A DNA stretch of 64,000 nt from JAOUJD01 sp963726405 (lineage in GTDB: Bacteria; Pseudomonadota; Gammaproteobacteria; Burkholderiales; Burkholderiaceae_F): NCBI GenBank assembly GCA_963726405.1, contig CAVSCF010000014.1, forward strand, positions 62,001 through 126,000, read 5' to 3'. The number at the start of each line of letters is the position of its first letter. The first letter of the stretch is position 1. The translations under genes were made by a program, and so were the position numbers. Shown in pieces: positions 36,110-43,407 of the stretch. The notes below the pieces were generated by a model. That model was given only the letters and a program-made list of their open reading frames with translations, did no database searches and was not told the DNA's origin.

Positions 36110-36171
36110 GATTTTTCCCTTTCAGATGAACACGCGGACACGGAAGGATGGCCGTGCCGTGAGAGCCCGCG

Positions 36172-36177
36172 ATTATA
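36172..36177 (-). promoter_or_regulatory. -10 box of the likely rpsO promoter
   Basis: A perfect TATAAT on the minus strand, about 63 bp upstream of the rpsO start, in an otherwise very GC-rich gap. No good -35 hexamer is seen at 16-18 bp, so this is a partial promoter call. Confidence 0.5.
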
Positions 36178-36217
36178 GCCGTTCCGGGCCGGCCCGCCGG
36201 AACCGGGGACCGGCGGG

Positions 36218-37567
36218 TCAGGAGGCCGGAAAGGCCATCCTGCAGGAGGTCGCCCGGGCGCTCGCCGAAGGCCGGACGGCGAGTTCGGACCGGAACCCGA
36301 AGCCGCTGCCTTCGACGTCGAAAAGGACGCCCGGACTGCCCTGCTTCTGCATCACCGAGACGACGAGCGGCCCGATCAACTGGTGGTCCTCGGCGCGCAT
36401 GACGGCGCTGCCCAAGGGGTTGCCATCGGCCGGGCCGTAAGCCATTCCTGCCAGAGCGCGAGCAACCGCCAGAGCTTCTTCCGTTCCGGCCTTTTCGATG
36501 GCCCGCACCAGCATCTCGACCATGACGATCATGCGTGCCTGGAAGTAGTCGTTGCGGGGATCGGGGTACCGGTGCCGGAAGTCCCGGTAGACCTGCTCCA
36601 TCGACTCGGGCGGCGCATTCGGATGCCACTCGGCGACGGCGCGCACGCGGCCGACTCCCGCCTCGCCGATGGTCGCGGGCGTGCCGAGGCCGTTGCCGTA
36701 GAAGGTGTAGAAGTTCGCGCTCAACCCGGCTTCCCGCGACGCTCGAACCAGGAGCGTCAGGTCGTTGCCCCAGTTGCCGGTAATCACCGTGTCGGCACCG
36801 CTCGCCTTGATCTTTTCCACATAGGGCGCGAAGTCACGGACCCGACCGACCGGGTGCAGCTCTTCGCCCACGATGGCGGCCTGCGGAAGTCGCGCGGCCA
36901 CCATGCGGCGCGCGTTCTCGGCGACCTCCCGGCCGAAGCTGTAGTCCTGGTTCAGGAGGTAGATGCGTCGCACCGAGCGATCCTCGGTCAGCGCTTCCAC
37001 CAGCGCCGCCATCCGCATCTCGACGTGCGCATCGAAGCGGAAGTGCCACGGGCTGCAGCGCTCGTTCGTCAACGACGGATCGACGGCCGAGTAGTTCAGG
37101 AAGAGCGCGCGCTGATGCGGGTTTCGCTCGTTGTGCCGGTTCACCGCGTCGATGAGGGCCGCGGCCACCGCCGAACTGTTGCCCTGGAGGACGAGCCCGA
37201 CGTGCTGGTCCATCGCCCGCCGGAACATCAGCAGGGCCTCCTCGACCTGCCCCTTCGAATCGAAGGTGAGCAGCTGAAGCGGTCGTCGGCCGGACGGCAG
37301 CGCAACGCCTCCGCGCGCGTTGATGCGCTCGATGGCGAAGGTGAGATTGCGGGCAACCGCATCCCCGGTGTTGGCGAACGGGCCGGAGAACGCCTCGATC
37401 ATCGCCAGCCGGATCGGTGCAGGCCTCGACCGATCCGCCTGCGCGCAAGTCGTCGTCGGCACGCCGGCGACGACGAGCAGCGCCGCGATCACGACCGCGC
37501 GGACGCGTCCGATTCGCCGGCCGACCGCACGGGTGCGATCGGCCAGGCGTCGTCCGACGTGCGGCAT
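36218..37567 (-). CDS. ABC transporter substrate-binding protein, branched-chain amino-acid (Peripla_BP_6) type
   Basis: A 449-residue periplasmic-binding-fold protein. It has a long basic N-terminus, a hydrophobic core (VVIAALLVVAGV, about residues 26-37) and a likely cleavage near TTTCAQA. The mature part begins IRLAMIEAFSGPFANTGDA, the LivK/Leu-Ile-Val-binding signature. No permease or ATPase gene is adjacent, so it either uses a remote transporter or acts as a sensor. The start ATG overlaps the leuA stop (TGATG), so the two are translationally coupled, which links it to leucine supply. Confidence 0.85.
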   Translation of the reverse strand: MPHVGRRLADRTRAVGRRIGRVRAVVIAALLVVAGVPTTTCAQADRSRPAPIRLAMIEAFSGPFANTGDAVARNLTFAIERINARGGVALPSGRRPLQLLTFDSKGQVEEALLMFRRAMDQHVGLVLQGNSSAVAAALIDAVNRHNERNPHQRALFLNYSAVDPSLTNERCSPWHFRFDAHVEMRMAALVEALTEDRSVRRIYLLNQDYSFGREVAENARRMVAARLPQAAIVGEELHPVGRVRDFAPYVEKIKASGADTVITGNWGNDLTLLVRASREAGLSANFYTFYGNGLGTPATIGEAGVGRVRAVAEWHPNAPPESMEQVYRDFRHRYPDPRNDYFQARMIVMVEMLVRAIEKAGTEEALAVARALAGMAYGPADGNPLGSAVMRAEDHQLIGPLVVSVMQKQGSPGVLFDVEGSGFGFRSELAVRPSASARATSCRMAFPAS

Positions 37568-39117
37568 CAAGGTGCCATCGAGGTCTGCGGATTCAGACGC
37601 TCGACTGTCTGGTAGAGCTTGTTCAAGGCGTTCAGGTACGCCTTGGCCGACGCGGCGATGATGTCGGGGTCGGCGCCAACGCCGTTGACGATGCGCCCGG
37701 CGCGCGACAACCGCACGGTCACCTCGCCCTGCGACTCCGTGCCCGTCGTGATCGCATTCACCGAATACAGGAGCAGCTCGGATCCGCTGTGCACCTGGCT
37801 TTCGATCGCCTTCAGGGTGGCGTCGACCGGTCCGTTGCCGTCGGCCTCCGCGTGAAGTTCCTGGTGGCCCACCGACATGACGATGGTGGCGTGCGGGCGC
37901 TCGCCGGTCTCGGAATGCTGCGACATGGAGATCAGCTTGAAGTGCTCGTCGTGCGGCGTCACCGCCTCGTCGGAGAACAGGGCCTGGATGTCCTCGTCGA
38001 AGATTTCCGCCTTGCGGTCGGCAAGTTCCTTGAAGCGCGTGAACGCGGCGTTGATCTCGGTTTCGCTCTCGATCGGAATGCCCAGTTCGAGCACGCGCTG
38101 CTTGAACGCATTCCGGCCCGACAGCTTGCCCAGCACGATCTTGTTGGCATGCCAGCCCACGTCCTCGGCGCGCATGATCTCGTAGGTGTCACGCGCCTTG
38201 AGCACGCCGTCCTGGTGGATGCCGGACGCGTGGGCAAAGGCGTTCGCGCCGACGACCGCCTTGTTCGGCTGCACCGGAAATCCGGTGATGCCGGACACGA
38301 GCTTCGACACCGGGACGATCTGCGTCGTATCGACGCCCACGTCGAGGTTGAAGAAGTCGCGGCGCGTGCGCACCGCCATCACCACTTCCTCCAGCGAGCA
38401 GTTGCCCGCGCGCTCGCCCAGCCCGTTGATGGTGCACTCGACCTGGCGGGCGCCGCCGATCATCACGCCGGCCAGCGAGTTGGCCACGGCCATGCCCAGA
38501 TCGTTATGGCAGTGGACGCTCCAGACCGCCTTGTCGGAGTTCGGAATGCGCGATCGCAGGTTCCGCAGGAATTCGCCGTAGAGCTCGGGCACGGCGTAAC
38601 CCACGGTGTCCGGGATGTTGATGGTGTTCGCTCCTTCGGCAATCACCGCCTCGAGCACCCGACATAGGAAGTCGGGCTCCGAGCGATAGCCGTCCTCGGG
38701 CGAGAACTCGACGTTGTCGGTGAACTGGCGCGCGAACCGCACGGCGAGCTTCGCCTGCTCGAAGACCTGGTCGGGCGTCATCCGCAGCTTCTTCTCCATG
38801 TGCAGAGGCGAGGTCGCGATGAACGTGTGGATCCGCTTCGATGCCGCGGGCTCGAGTGCCTCGGCGGCCCGCGCGATATCGCGGTCGTTGGCGCGCGCGA
38901 GCGAGCACACGGTCGAGTCCTTCACCGCGACCGCGATGGAGCGCACGGCCTCGAAGTCGCCGTTGGACGAGGCGGCGAAACCGGCCTCGATCACGTCGAC
39001 GCGCAGTCGCTCCAGCTGCTTGGCGATCCGAAGCTTCTCTTCCTTCGTCATCGAAGCGCCGGGGCTCTGTTCGCCGTCGCGCAGCGTGGTGTCGAAAATG
39101 ATCAGGCGGTCAGTCAT
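37567..39117 (-). CDS. leuA: 2-isopropylmalate synthase
   Basis: The first committed enzyme of leucine synthesis (516 aa), condensing acetyl-CoA with 2-oxoisovalerate. The N-terminal TIM barrel has FDTTLRDGEQSPGASM (residues 8-23) and the metal-binding SVHCHNDLG; the C-terminal LeuA regulatory domain (about 390-510) provides leucine feedback inhibition. Start at ATG 39117 with GGAG upstream. An upstream leucine-rich leader ORF and hairpin suggest additional control by charged tRNA-Leu (inference). Confidence 0.97.
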   Translation of the reverse strand: MTDRLIIFDTTLRDGEQSPGASMTKEEKLRIAKQLERLRVDVIEAGFAASSNGDFEAVRSIAVAVKDSTVCSLARANDRDIARAAEALEPAASKRIHTFIATSPLHMEKKLRMTPDQVFEQAKLAVRFARQFTDNVEFSPEDGYRSEPDFLCRVLEAVIAEGANTINIPDTVGYAVPELYGEFLRNLRSRIPNSDKAVWSVHCHNDLGMAVANSLAGVMIGGARQVECTINGLGERAGNCSLEEVVMAVRTRRDFFNLDVGVDTTQIVPVSKLVSGITGFPVQPNKAVVGANAFAHASGIHQDGVLKARDTYEIMRAEDVGWHANKIVLGKLSGRNAFKQRVLELGIPIESETEINAAFTRFKELADRKAEIFDEDIQALFSDEAVTPHDEHFKLISMSQHSETGERPHATIVMSVGHQELHAEADGNGPVDATLKAIESQVHSGSELLLYSVNAITTGTESQGEVTVRLSRAGRIVNGVGADPDIIAASAKAYLNALNKLYQTVERLNPQTSMAP

Positions 39118-39145
39118 GGTGGCTCCAGGGCGGAAACGTCCTCAT

Positions 39146-39169
39146 CTGCCAGGCTCCGGGCGCTGGCAG
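39146..39169 (-). promoter_or_regulatory. Leader hairpin between the leucine-rich ORF and leuA
   Basis: A perfect 7-bp stem CTGCCAG/CTGGCAG with a 10-nt loop, starting 28 nt after the stop of the leader ORF and ending about 28 nt before the leuA ATG. No T run follows, so if it regulates it would more likely act on translation or by Rho than as an intrinsic terminator. Confidence 0.45.
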
Positions 39170-39197
39170 CGGCAAAACTCGAATTGTGGGTCGGGGG

Positions 39198-39287
39198 TCA
39201 GCTGCGCGCGGGGCGCAGCAGGTGCAGCAGCAGGCCACGGAGGTCTGCCGGCAGCGGGAGAAATGCGGTGACGAGCGAGCGCAGCAT
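39198..39287 (-). CDS. Putative leuA leader peptide, 29 residues, leucine-rich
   Basis: A small ORF starting at the ATG at 39287. Ten of its 29 residues are Leu, with the cluster LRGLLLHLLR near the end, where leucine-starved ribosomes would stall. It lies between a candidate promoter and a hairpin, upstream of leuA. It has almost no 5' untranslated region, so it would be translated as a leaderless or near-leaderless ORF. Leucine leader peptides are known for leu operons in enterobacteria; I do not know whether one has been described here, so the function is inferred. Confidence 0.45.
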   Translation of the reverse strand: MLRSLVTAFLPLPADLRGLLLHLLRPARS

Positions 39288-39295
39288 GTGCGGGG

Positions 39296-39324
39296 ACTAT
39301 AGGCGGAAATCCGGATGGCAACAA
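39296..39324 (-). promoter_or_regulatory. Candidate sigma-70 promoter for the leuA leader
   Basis: TTGTTG (39319-39324) and TATAGT (39296-39301) on the minus strand, separated by exactly 17 bp, in the short gap between pssA and the leader ORF. The predicted start of transcription falls within a few bases of the leader ORF ATG. Confidence 0.5.
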
Positions 39325-39331
39325 CCGCGTG

Positions 39332-40171
39332 TCACGTCGGCTTTGCCGCCTTGGGCGCCTCGGCCGGCACGGGCTTGGCCGGGTTGGGCTGGTGACGGAA
39401 CCAGCGCCAAGCCCAGTACACGTAGCCGGACAGTGCATAGCCGCAGAACAGCGTGAACAGCGCGATCGGCGGATCCGACGAGACCACGAATATCACGGCG
39501 ATCAGCGCGACCAGCACCCAGAACGGGACGCTGCGCCCGACCTGGAAACTCTTGCCGCTATAGAACGGGGCGCTGGAGACCATCGTGAAACCGGCATACA
39601 CGGTGAGCGCGAAGGCCACCCACGGCAGCCAGGCCTCGCGGATCGGGAACTTGTTGTCGATGGCCAGCCAGACGAATCCCGCGATGAGCGCGGCCGACGC
39701 CGGGCTCGGCAGCCCCTGGAAGAAGCGCTTGTCGACCACACCGAGGTTCGCGTTGAAACGGGCCAGGCGCAACGCCGCCCCCGCGCAGTAGACGAAGGCC
39801 GCCGCCCAGCCCCACCGCCCGAGGTCCTTCAGGATCCACTCATACATCACGAGCGCCGGGGCCACGCCGAACGAGGTCATGTCCGACAGCGAGTCGAACT
39901 GCTCGCCAAACGCAGTCTGGGTATTCGTCAGCCGTGCAACACGTCCATCCATCCCGTCGAGCACCATCGCCGCGAAGATCGCGATGGCGGCCAGTTCGAA
40001 GCGGCTGCTCATCGCCTGCACGATGGCGAAGAAGCCGGAGAACAGCGCGGCCATCGTGAACAGGTTGGGCAACAGGTAGATGCCGCGGCGCCGAGTGGTC
40101 GGCAGCGGCTCGCTGGCAATCGGGGACCCGGCGGGAAGCCCGAATGGACGCTTGCGGCGGCGGAATCTCAT
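39332..40171 (-). CDS. pssA: CDP-diacylglycerol-serine O-phosphatidyltransferase
   Basis: Phosphatidylserine synthase of the CDP-alcohol phosphotransferase type (about 279 aa, multiple membrane helices). The family motif DG-x2-AR-x8-G-x3-D-x3-D is complete, in DGMDGRVAR then GEQFDSLSD. It makes phosphatidylserine at the inner membrane, which the adjacent Psd converts to phosphatidylethanolamine. The start is the ATG at 40171, overlapping the psd stop by 4 bp (ATGA). Confidence 0.94.
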   Translation of the reverse strand: MRFRRRKRPFGLPAGSPIASEPLPTTRRRGIYLLPNLFTMAALFSGFFAIVQAMSSRFELAAIAIFAAMVLDGMDGRVARLTNTQTAFGEQFDSLSDMTSFGVAPALVMYEWILKDLGRWGWAAAFVYCAGAALRLARFNANLGVVDKRFFQGLPSPASAALIAGFVWLAIDNKFPIREAWLPWVAFALTVYAGFTMVSSAPFYSGKSFQVGRSVPFWVLVALIAVIFVVSSDPPIALFTLFCGYALSGYVYWAWRWFRHQPNPAKPVPAEAPKAAKPT

Positions 40172-40809
40172 CCGAGTTCGGCGAGGATGGTGGTGGTGGC
40201 GTGCACGACGTCCCCGACTGCAACCTTCGGTCGCGCGGTCAGGGGCAGGTAGACATCGACGCGGGATCCGAAGCGGATGAACCCATAGCGCTCGCCGCGG
40301 GTCAGGCGCTGACCCTCCTTCGCATAGCAAAGGATGCGTCGGGCGATCAGCCCGGCCACCTGGACCACCGAGATGCGCTCCCCGCTGCCGAGCCTCACCA
40401 CCATGGCGTTGCGCTCGTTTTCGCTCGAGGCCTTGTCGAGATCGGCGTTGACGAACTTGCCGGCGCTGTACTGGATGCGTTCAACGGTGCCATCGACGGG
40501 CGCACGGTTGCTGTGCACGTTGAAGACGTTCATGAAGACGCTGATCAGCAGCGTGTCGCGCTCCGTCATCGGGTCGCGGACCTTCTCGACCTTCACGATG
40601 CGTCCGTCGGCCGGTGACAGCACCGCATTGGCCTGTGACGGCACCTCGCGGGGCGGATCCCGGAAGAACTGGACGACGAAGGCGGCGATGATCCAGAGCG
40701 GGATCGACCACGCGAAGCCGGCGAATGCCCAGACGACGACCGCGAGGGCCACGGTACCGGCGATGAACGGCCATCCCTCGCGCGCGAGGATCGGGTGCGG
40801 ATAGTTCAA
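40168..40809 (-). CDS. psd: Phosphatidylserine decarboxylase proenzyme
   Basis: A short-form Psd (213 aa) of the kind that cleaves itself to form a pyruvoyl group at the serine of RFGSRVDVYLP near the C-terminus. The N-terminus MNYPHPILAREGWPF is conserved in betaproteobacteria, and here its first codon is TTG (40809), a rare start. One membrane helix pair precedes the FFRDPPREVP segment. A hairpin covers the probable ribosome site just upstream. It is coupled to pssA by a 4-bp overlap. Confidence 0.93.
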   Translation of the reverse strand: MNYPHPILAREGWPFIAGTVALAVVVWAFAGFAWSIPLWIIAAFVVQFFRDPPREVPSQANAVLSPADGRIVKVEKVRDPMTERDTLLISVFMNVFNVHSNRAPVDGTVERIQYSAGKFVNADLDKASSENERNAMVVRLGSGERISVVQVAGLIARRILCYAKEGQRLTRGERYGFIRFGSRVDVYLPLTARPKVAVGDVVHATTTILAELG

Positions 40810-40815
40810 GAGCAG

Positions 40816-40836
40816 TGTCCCTGAAGAACAGGGACA
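40816..40836 (-). promoter_or_regulatory. Hairpin sequestering the probable psd ribosome-binding site
   Basis: A perfect 8-bp stem TGTCCCTG/CAGGGACA with a 5-nt loop lies 6 nt upstream of the TTG start of psd. The only purine-rich ribosome-site candidate (AGGGA) is inside the 3' arm. No T run follows, so it is not a good terminator for the upstream SIMPL gene. Confidence 0.5.
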
Positions 40837-40864
40837 TATGGTATCGGAACGGGTCGTTCCGGCG

Positions 40865-41587
40865 TCAGGGCTGCAAGCGCGCCTTGCCGGTGATCGTCAG
40901 CCGCTCCGTCGATCGTCCCGACTCGAAGCTCGGCGGCGGGGGCGCACTCGCCTCGGAAAGCATGGGCGCCTGACGCATCATCATGGGCGCGGCCACTTCA
41001 CGCGCACCGAAGTTGACCTCCTCGAGGCGCAGTCTCGCGGGCGAGGCCCCAAGGGCAGCCGCGGCAGACGCGAGCCGTGCGTTGAGGTTGCTGGTGGCGA
41101 GCTGGATCAACTGGGCGTCGACCTTGTCGCGTGCGCCCTTCGAAAGCCGGAAGTCGATGCCGCCGAGTGCCAGCAGGGTTTGCACGGAGGAAACGGTATT
41201 CGGCAACGCGGCGAGGTTGTCCGTGCGAATCATGACGCCCTGCCTGACGCGCCAGGCCACGATCGATCGCGTCGCACCGCTCGAGTACACCGGATAGCTG
41301 CTGTAACCGGTGGTTTCGATCTGCGCTTTCGGATCGGCGCGCTTGAGCGCGGCAGTGCCCTCCGCCACCCGCTGATTCACGACGCCCTGCGCCTTCGTGA
41401 GATTGGCGTCCTGGGCCTCGTAGAAGAAGTTCGCGACGGCCTCGTCGTTCGGAACGTCGAGTTCGGCGGAGCCGGTCATCAGCAGCAGCGTGCCGGCATT
41501 CTGCACCGCGATCGGCGGCGTCTGCGCGCCAGCGGGAAAGGCCATCAGCGGCAAGGAACAGGCAACCACGGCCATCAGTCGTTTCAT
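40865..41587 (-). CDS. SIMPL (DUF541) domain periplasmic protein
   Basis: A 240-residue exported protein with a Sec signal peptide (LMAVVACSLPLMAFPAGA, cleavage near AGAQT). The DUF541/SIMPL core includes the opening GSAELDVPNDEA, the VAWRVRQGVMIRTDN segment and the C-terminal LTITGKARL-type strand. E. coli YggE belongs to this family; members are periplasmic or outer-membrane-associated, with no settled biochemical role. It lies between ilvC and psd; the ilvC terminator upstream suggests its own promoter. Confidence 0.85.
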   Translation of the reverse strand: MKRLMAVVACSLPLMAFPAGAQTPPIAVQNAGTLLLMTGSAELDVPNDEAVANFFYEAQDANLTKAQGVVNQRVAEGTAALKRADPKAQIETTGYSSYPVYSSGATRSIVAWRVRQGVMIRTDNLAALPNTVSSVQTLLALGGIDFRLSKGARDKVDAQLIQLATSNLNARLASAAAALGASPARLRLEEVNFGAREVAAPMMMRQAPMLSEASAPPPPSFESGRSTERLTITGKARLQP

Positions 41588-41654
41588 GGTGTCCTTCTTC
41601 GCGGGAGATGACCGGACTGTATACGCGGCGCAGCCGTCCACGGGGCGCAAGACC

Positions 41655-41685
41655 AAAAAGGCGGACACACCCGCGTGTGTCCGCC
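41655..41685 (-). terminator. Rho-independent terminator of ilvC
   Basis: A perfect 11-bp stem GGCGGACACAC/GTGTGTCCGCC with a 4-nt loop at 41660-41685, followed on the minus strand by TTTTT. It is placed 45 bp after the ilvC stop. Confidence 0.92.
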
Positions 41686-41730
41686 TGTCTTGCGCCGCGA
41701 TCGCCTGCAAGCGATTGCCGCGCCTGCGCC

Positions 41731-42747
41731 TCAGTTCTTCGACTGATCCACGAGCCGATTCGCCTTGATCCACGGCATCATCGCCCGCAGCTTCTCGCCA
41801 ACCTGCTCGATCGGGTGCTCGGCCATCAGCCGGCGACGCGCATTGAGCGTCGTCGCGCCCGCGCGGTTCTCCAGCACGAAGCTCTTGGCGTATTCGCCCG
41901 TCTGGATGTCCTTCAGCGCCTGGCGCATCGCGTTCTTCGTCTCTTCGGTGATGATCCGGGGACCGGTCACGTATTCGCCGTACTCCGCGTTGTTCGAGAT
42001 CGAGTAGTTCATGTTGGCGATGCCGCCCTCGTAAATCAGGTCGACGATGAGCTTCAGCTCGTGCAGGCACTCGAAGTACGCCATTTCCGGCGCATAGCCC
42101 GCCTCGACCAGCGTCTCGAAGCCGGCCTTGATCAGCTCGACGGTGCCGCCGCACAGGACGGTCTGCTCGCCGAACAGGTCGGTCTCCGTTTCCTCGCGGA
42201 AGTTGGTCTCGATGATGCCGGCCTTGCCGCCACCGATCGCCGCCGCGTACGACAGCGCAAGGTCGCGCGCCATGCCGGAAGCGTCCTTGTGGATCGCCAC
42301 GAGCATCGGCACGCCGCCGCCCTGCTTGAATGTCGAGCGCACCGTGTGGCCCGGTGCCTTGGGCGCGATCATGATGACGTCGAGGTCGGCACGCGGCTGG
42401 ATGAGGCCGTAGTGGATGTTGAATCCGTGCGCGAAGGCGAGCGCCGCGCCCTTCTTCATGTTGGGCCCGATCGCCTCTGAGTACACCTGCGCGTGGTTCT
42501 CGTCCGGCAGCAGGATCATGACGATGTCGGCGTCCTTCACCGCTTCGCCGACTTCCTTGACCGCGAGGCCGGCGCCTTCCGCCTTCTTCCACGACACCCC
42601 GCCCTTGCGCAGGCCGATGGTGACTTTCACGCCGGAGTCAGTCAGGTTCTGCGCGTGCGCGTGCCCCTGCGAACCATAGCCGACGATCGAGACCTTCTTG
42701 CCCTTGACCAGCGAGAGGTCGGCGTCCTTGTCGTAATAGACCTTCAT
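41731..42747 (-). CDS. ilvC: Ketol-acid reductoisomerase
   Basis: A class I enzyme (338 aa) that isomerises and reduces acetolactate/acetohydroxybutyrate with NADPH and Mg2+. The Rossmann motif is VGYGSQGHAHAQNL (about residues 24-37); the C-terminal knotted domain has the metal ligands in FGEQTVLCGG and EGGIANMNYSISN. AAGGGGAAA precedes the ATG at 42747. It is the last gene of the ilvBHC unit and is followed by a strong terminator. Confidence 0.97.
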   Translation of the reverse strand: MKVYYDKDADLSLVKGKKVSIVGYGSQGHAHAQNLTDSGVKVTIGLRKGGVSWKKAEGAGLAVKEVGEAVKDADIVMILLPDENHAQVYSEAIGPNMKKGAALAFAHGFNIHYGLIQPRADLDVIMIAPKAPGHTVRSTFKQGGGVPMLVAIHKDASGMARDLALSYAAAIGGGKAGIIETNFREETETDLFGEQTVLCGGTVELIKAGFETLVEAGYAPEMAYFECLHELKLIVDLIYEGGIANMNYSISNNAEYGEYVTGPRIITEETKNAMRQALKDIQTGEYAKSFVLENRAGATTLNARRRLMAEHPIEQVGEKLRAMMPWIKANRLVDQSKN

Positions 42748-42800
42748 TGCAGTGTTTCCCCTTTGGTTGTTCGTTGGTTACCCAGACGGGCTGGGGGCGC

Positions 42801-42879
42801 ACGAGGGGGCCCGCCGAGCCCCCTCGTTCCCGATACTGCGCATCGCGCGTATGAAGGCGCAGGGCGCCTTCATACGCGC
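42801..42879 (-). other. Two strong hairpins in the ilvH-ilvC gap
   Basis: 42801-42827: a 10-bp stem ACGAGGGGGC/GCCCCCTCGT with a 7-nt loop. 42845-42879: a perfect 16-bp stem GCGCGTATGAAGGCGC/GCGCCTTCATACGCGC with a 3-nt loop; this stem contains the ilvH stop codon (TGA at 42872-42870). Neither has a T run. They could protect or process the mRNA between ilvH and ilvC, or be REP-like repeats. Confidence 0.8.
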
Positions 42880-43361
42880 AAGACTCGCTCGCCGCGGCCG
42901 ACCCCCGAACCTCCGGTGCGGACCGTTTCGAGAATCGCCGTCCGGTCCACGGCGTGGATGAACGCGTCGAGCTTGCCGGAGTTGCCTGTCAGCTCGATCG
43001 TGTACGTGCGCTCGGTGACGTCGATGATGCGACCGCGGAAGATGTCCGCCATTCGCTTCATCTCCTCCCGTTCCTTGCCGACGGCGCGGACCTTGATCAG
43101 CATGAGTTCGCGCTCGATGTACTCGCCCTCGGTCAGGTCGACCACCTTCACCACCTCGATCAGGCGGTTCAGGTGCTTGGTGATCTGCTCGATGACGTCG
43201 TCCGATCCGACCGACACGATGGTCATGCGCGACAGCGAGGCGTCTTCGGTCGGCGCGACCGTGAGGGTCTCGATGTTGTAACCCCGGGCAGAGAAGAGGC
43301 CGACCACGCGGGACAGCGCCCCGGGCTCGTTCTCGAGCAGCACTGAAATGATGTGCCTCAT
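42870..43361 (-). CDS. ilvH: Acetolactate synthase small (regulatory) subunit
   Basis: The regulatory subunit (163 aa) of acetohydroxyacid synthase. The N-terminal ACT domain begins MRHIISVLLENEPGALSRV and binds valine for feedback inhibition; the C-terminal ALS_ss_C domain follows from about residue 85. It lies 46 bp after ilvB and should assemble with it. The last codons form half of a 35-bp palindrome. Confidence 0.96.
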   Translation of the reverse strand: MRHIISVLLENEPGALSRVVGLFSARGYNIETLTVAPTEDASLSRMTIVSVGSDDVIEQITKHLNRLIEVVKVVDLTEGEYIERELMLIKVRAVGKEREEMKRMADIFRGRIIDVTERTYTIELTGNSGKLDAFIHAVDRTAILETVRTGGSGVGRGERVLRV

Positions 43362-43407
43362 CGTGCCCTCCCGCAGGCGGAGCGAACGCAGTAAGCGTGG
43401 AGGTTCG

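Noticed and set aside
40816..40836. Intrinsic terminator for the SIMPL gene
   Set aside because: The stem is perfect but is not followed by a T run; its position over the psd ribosome site fits translational control better.
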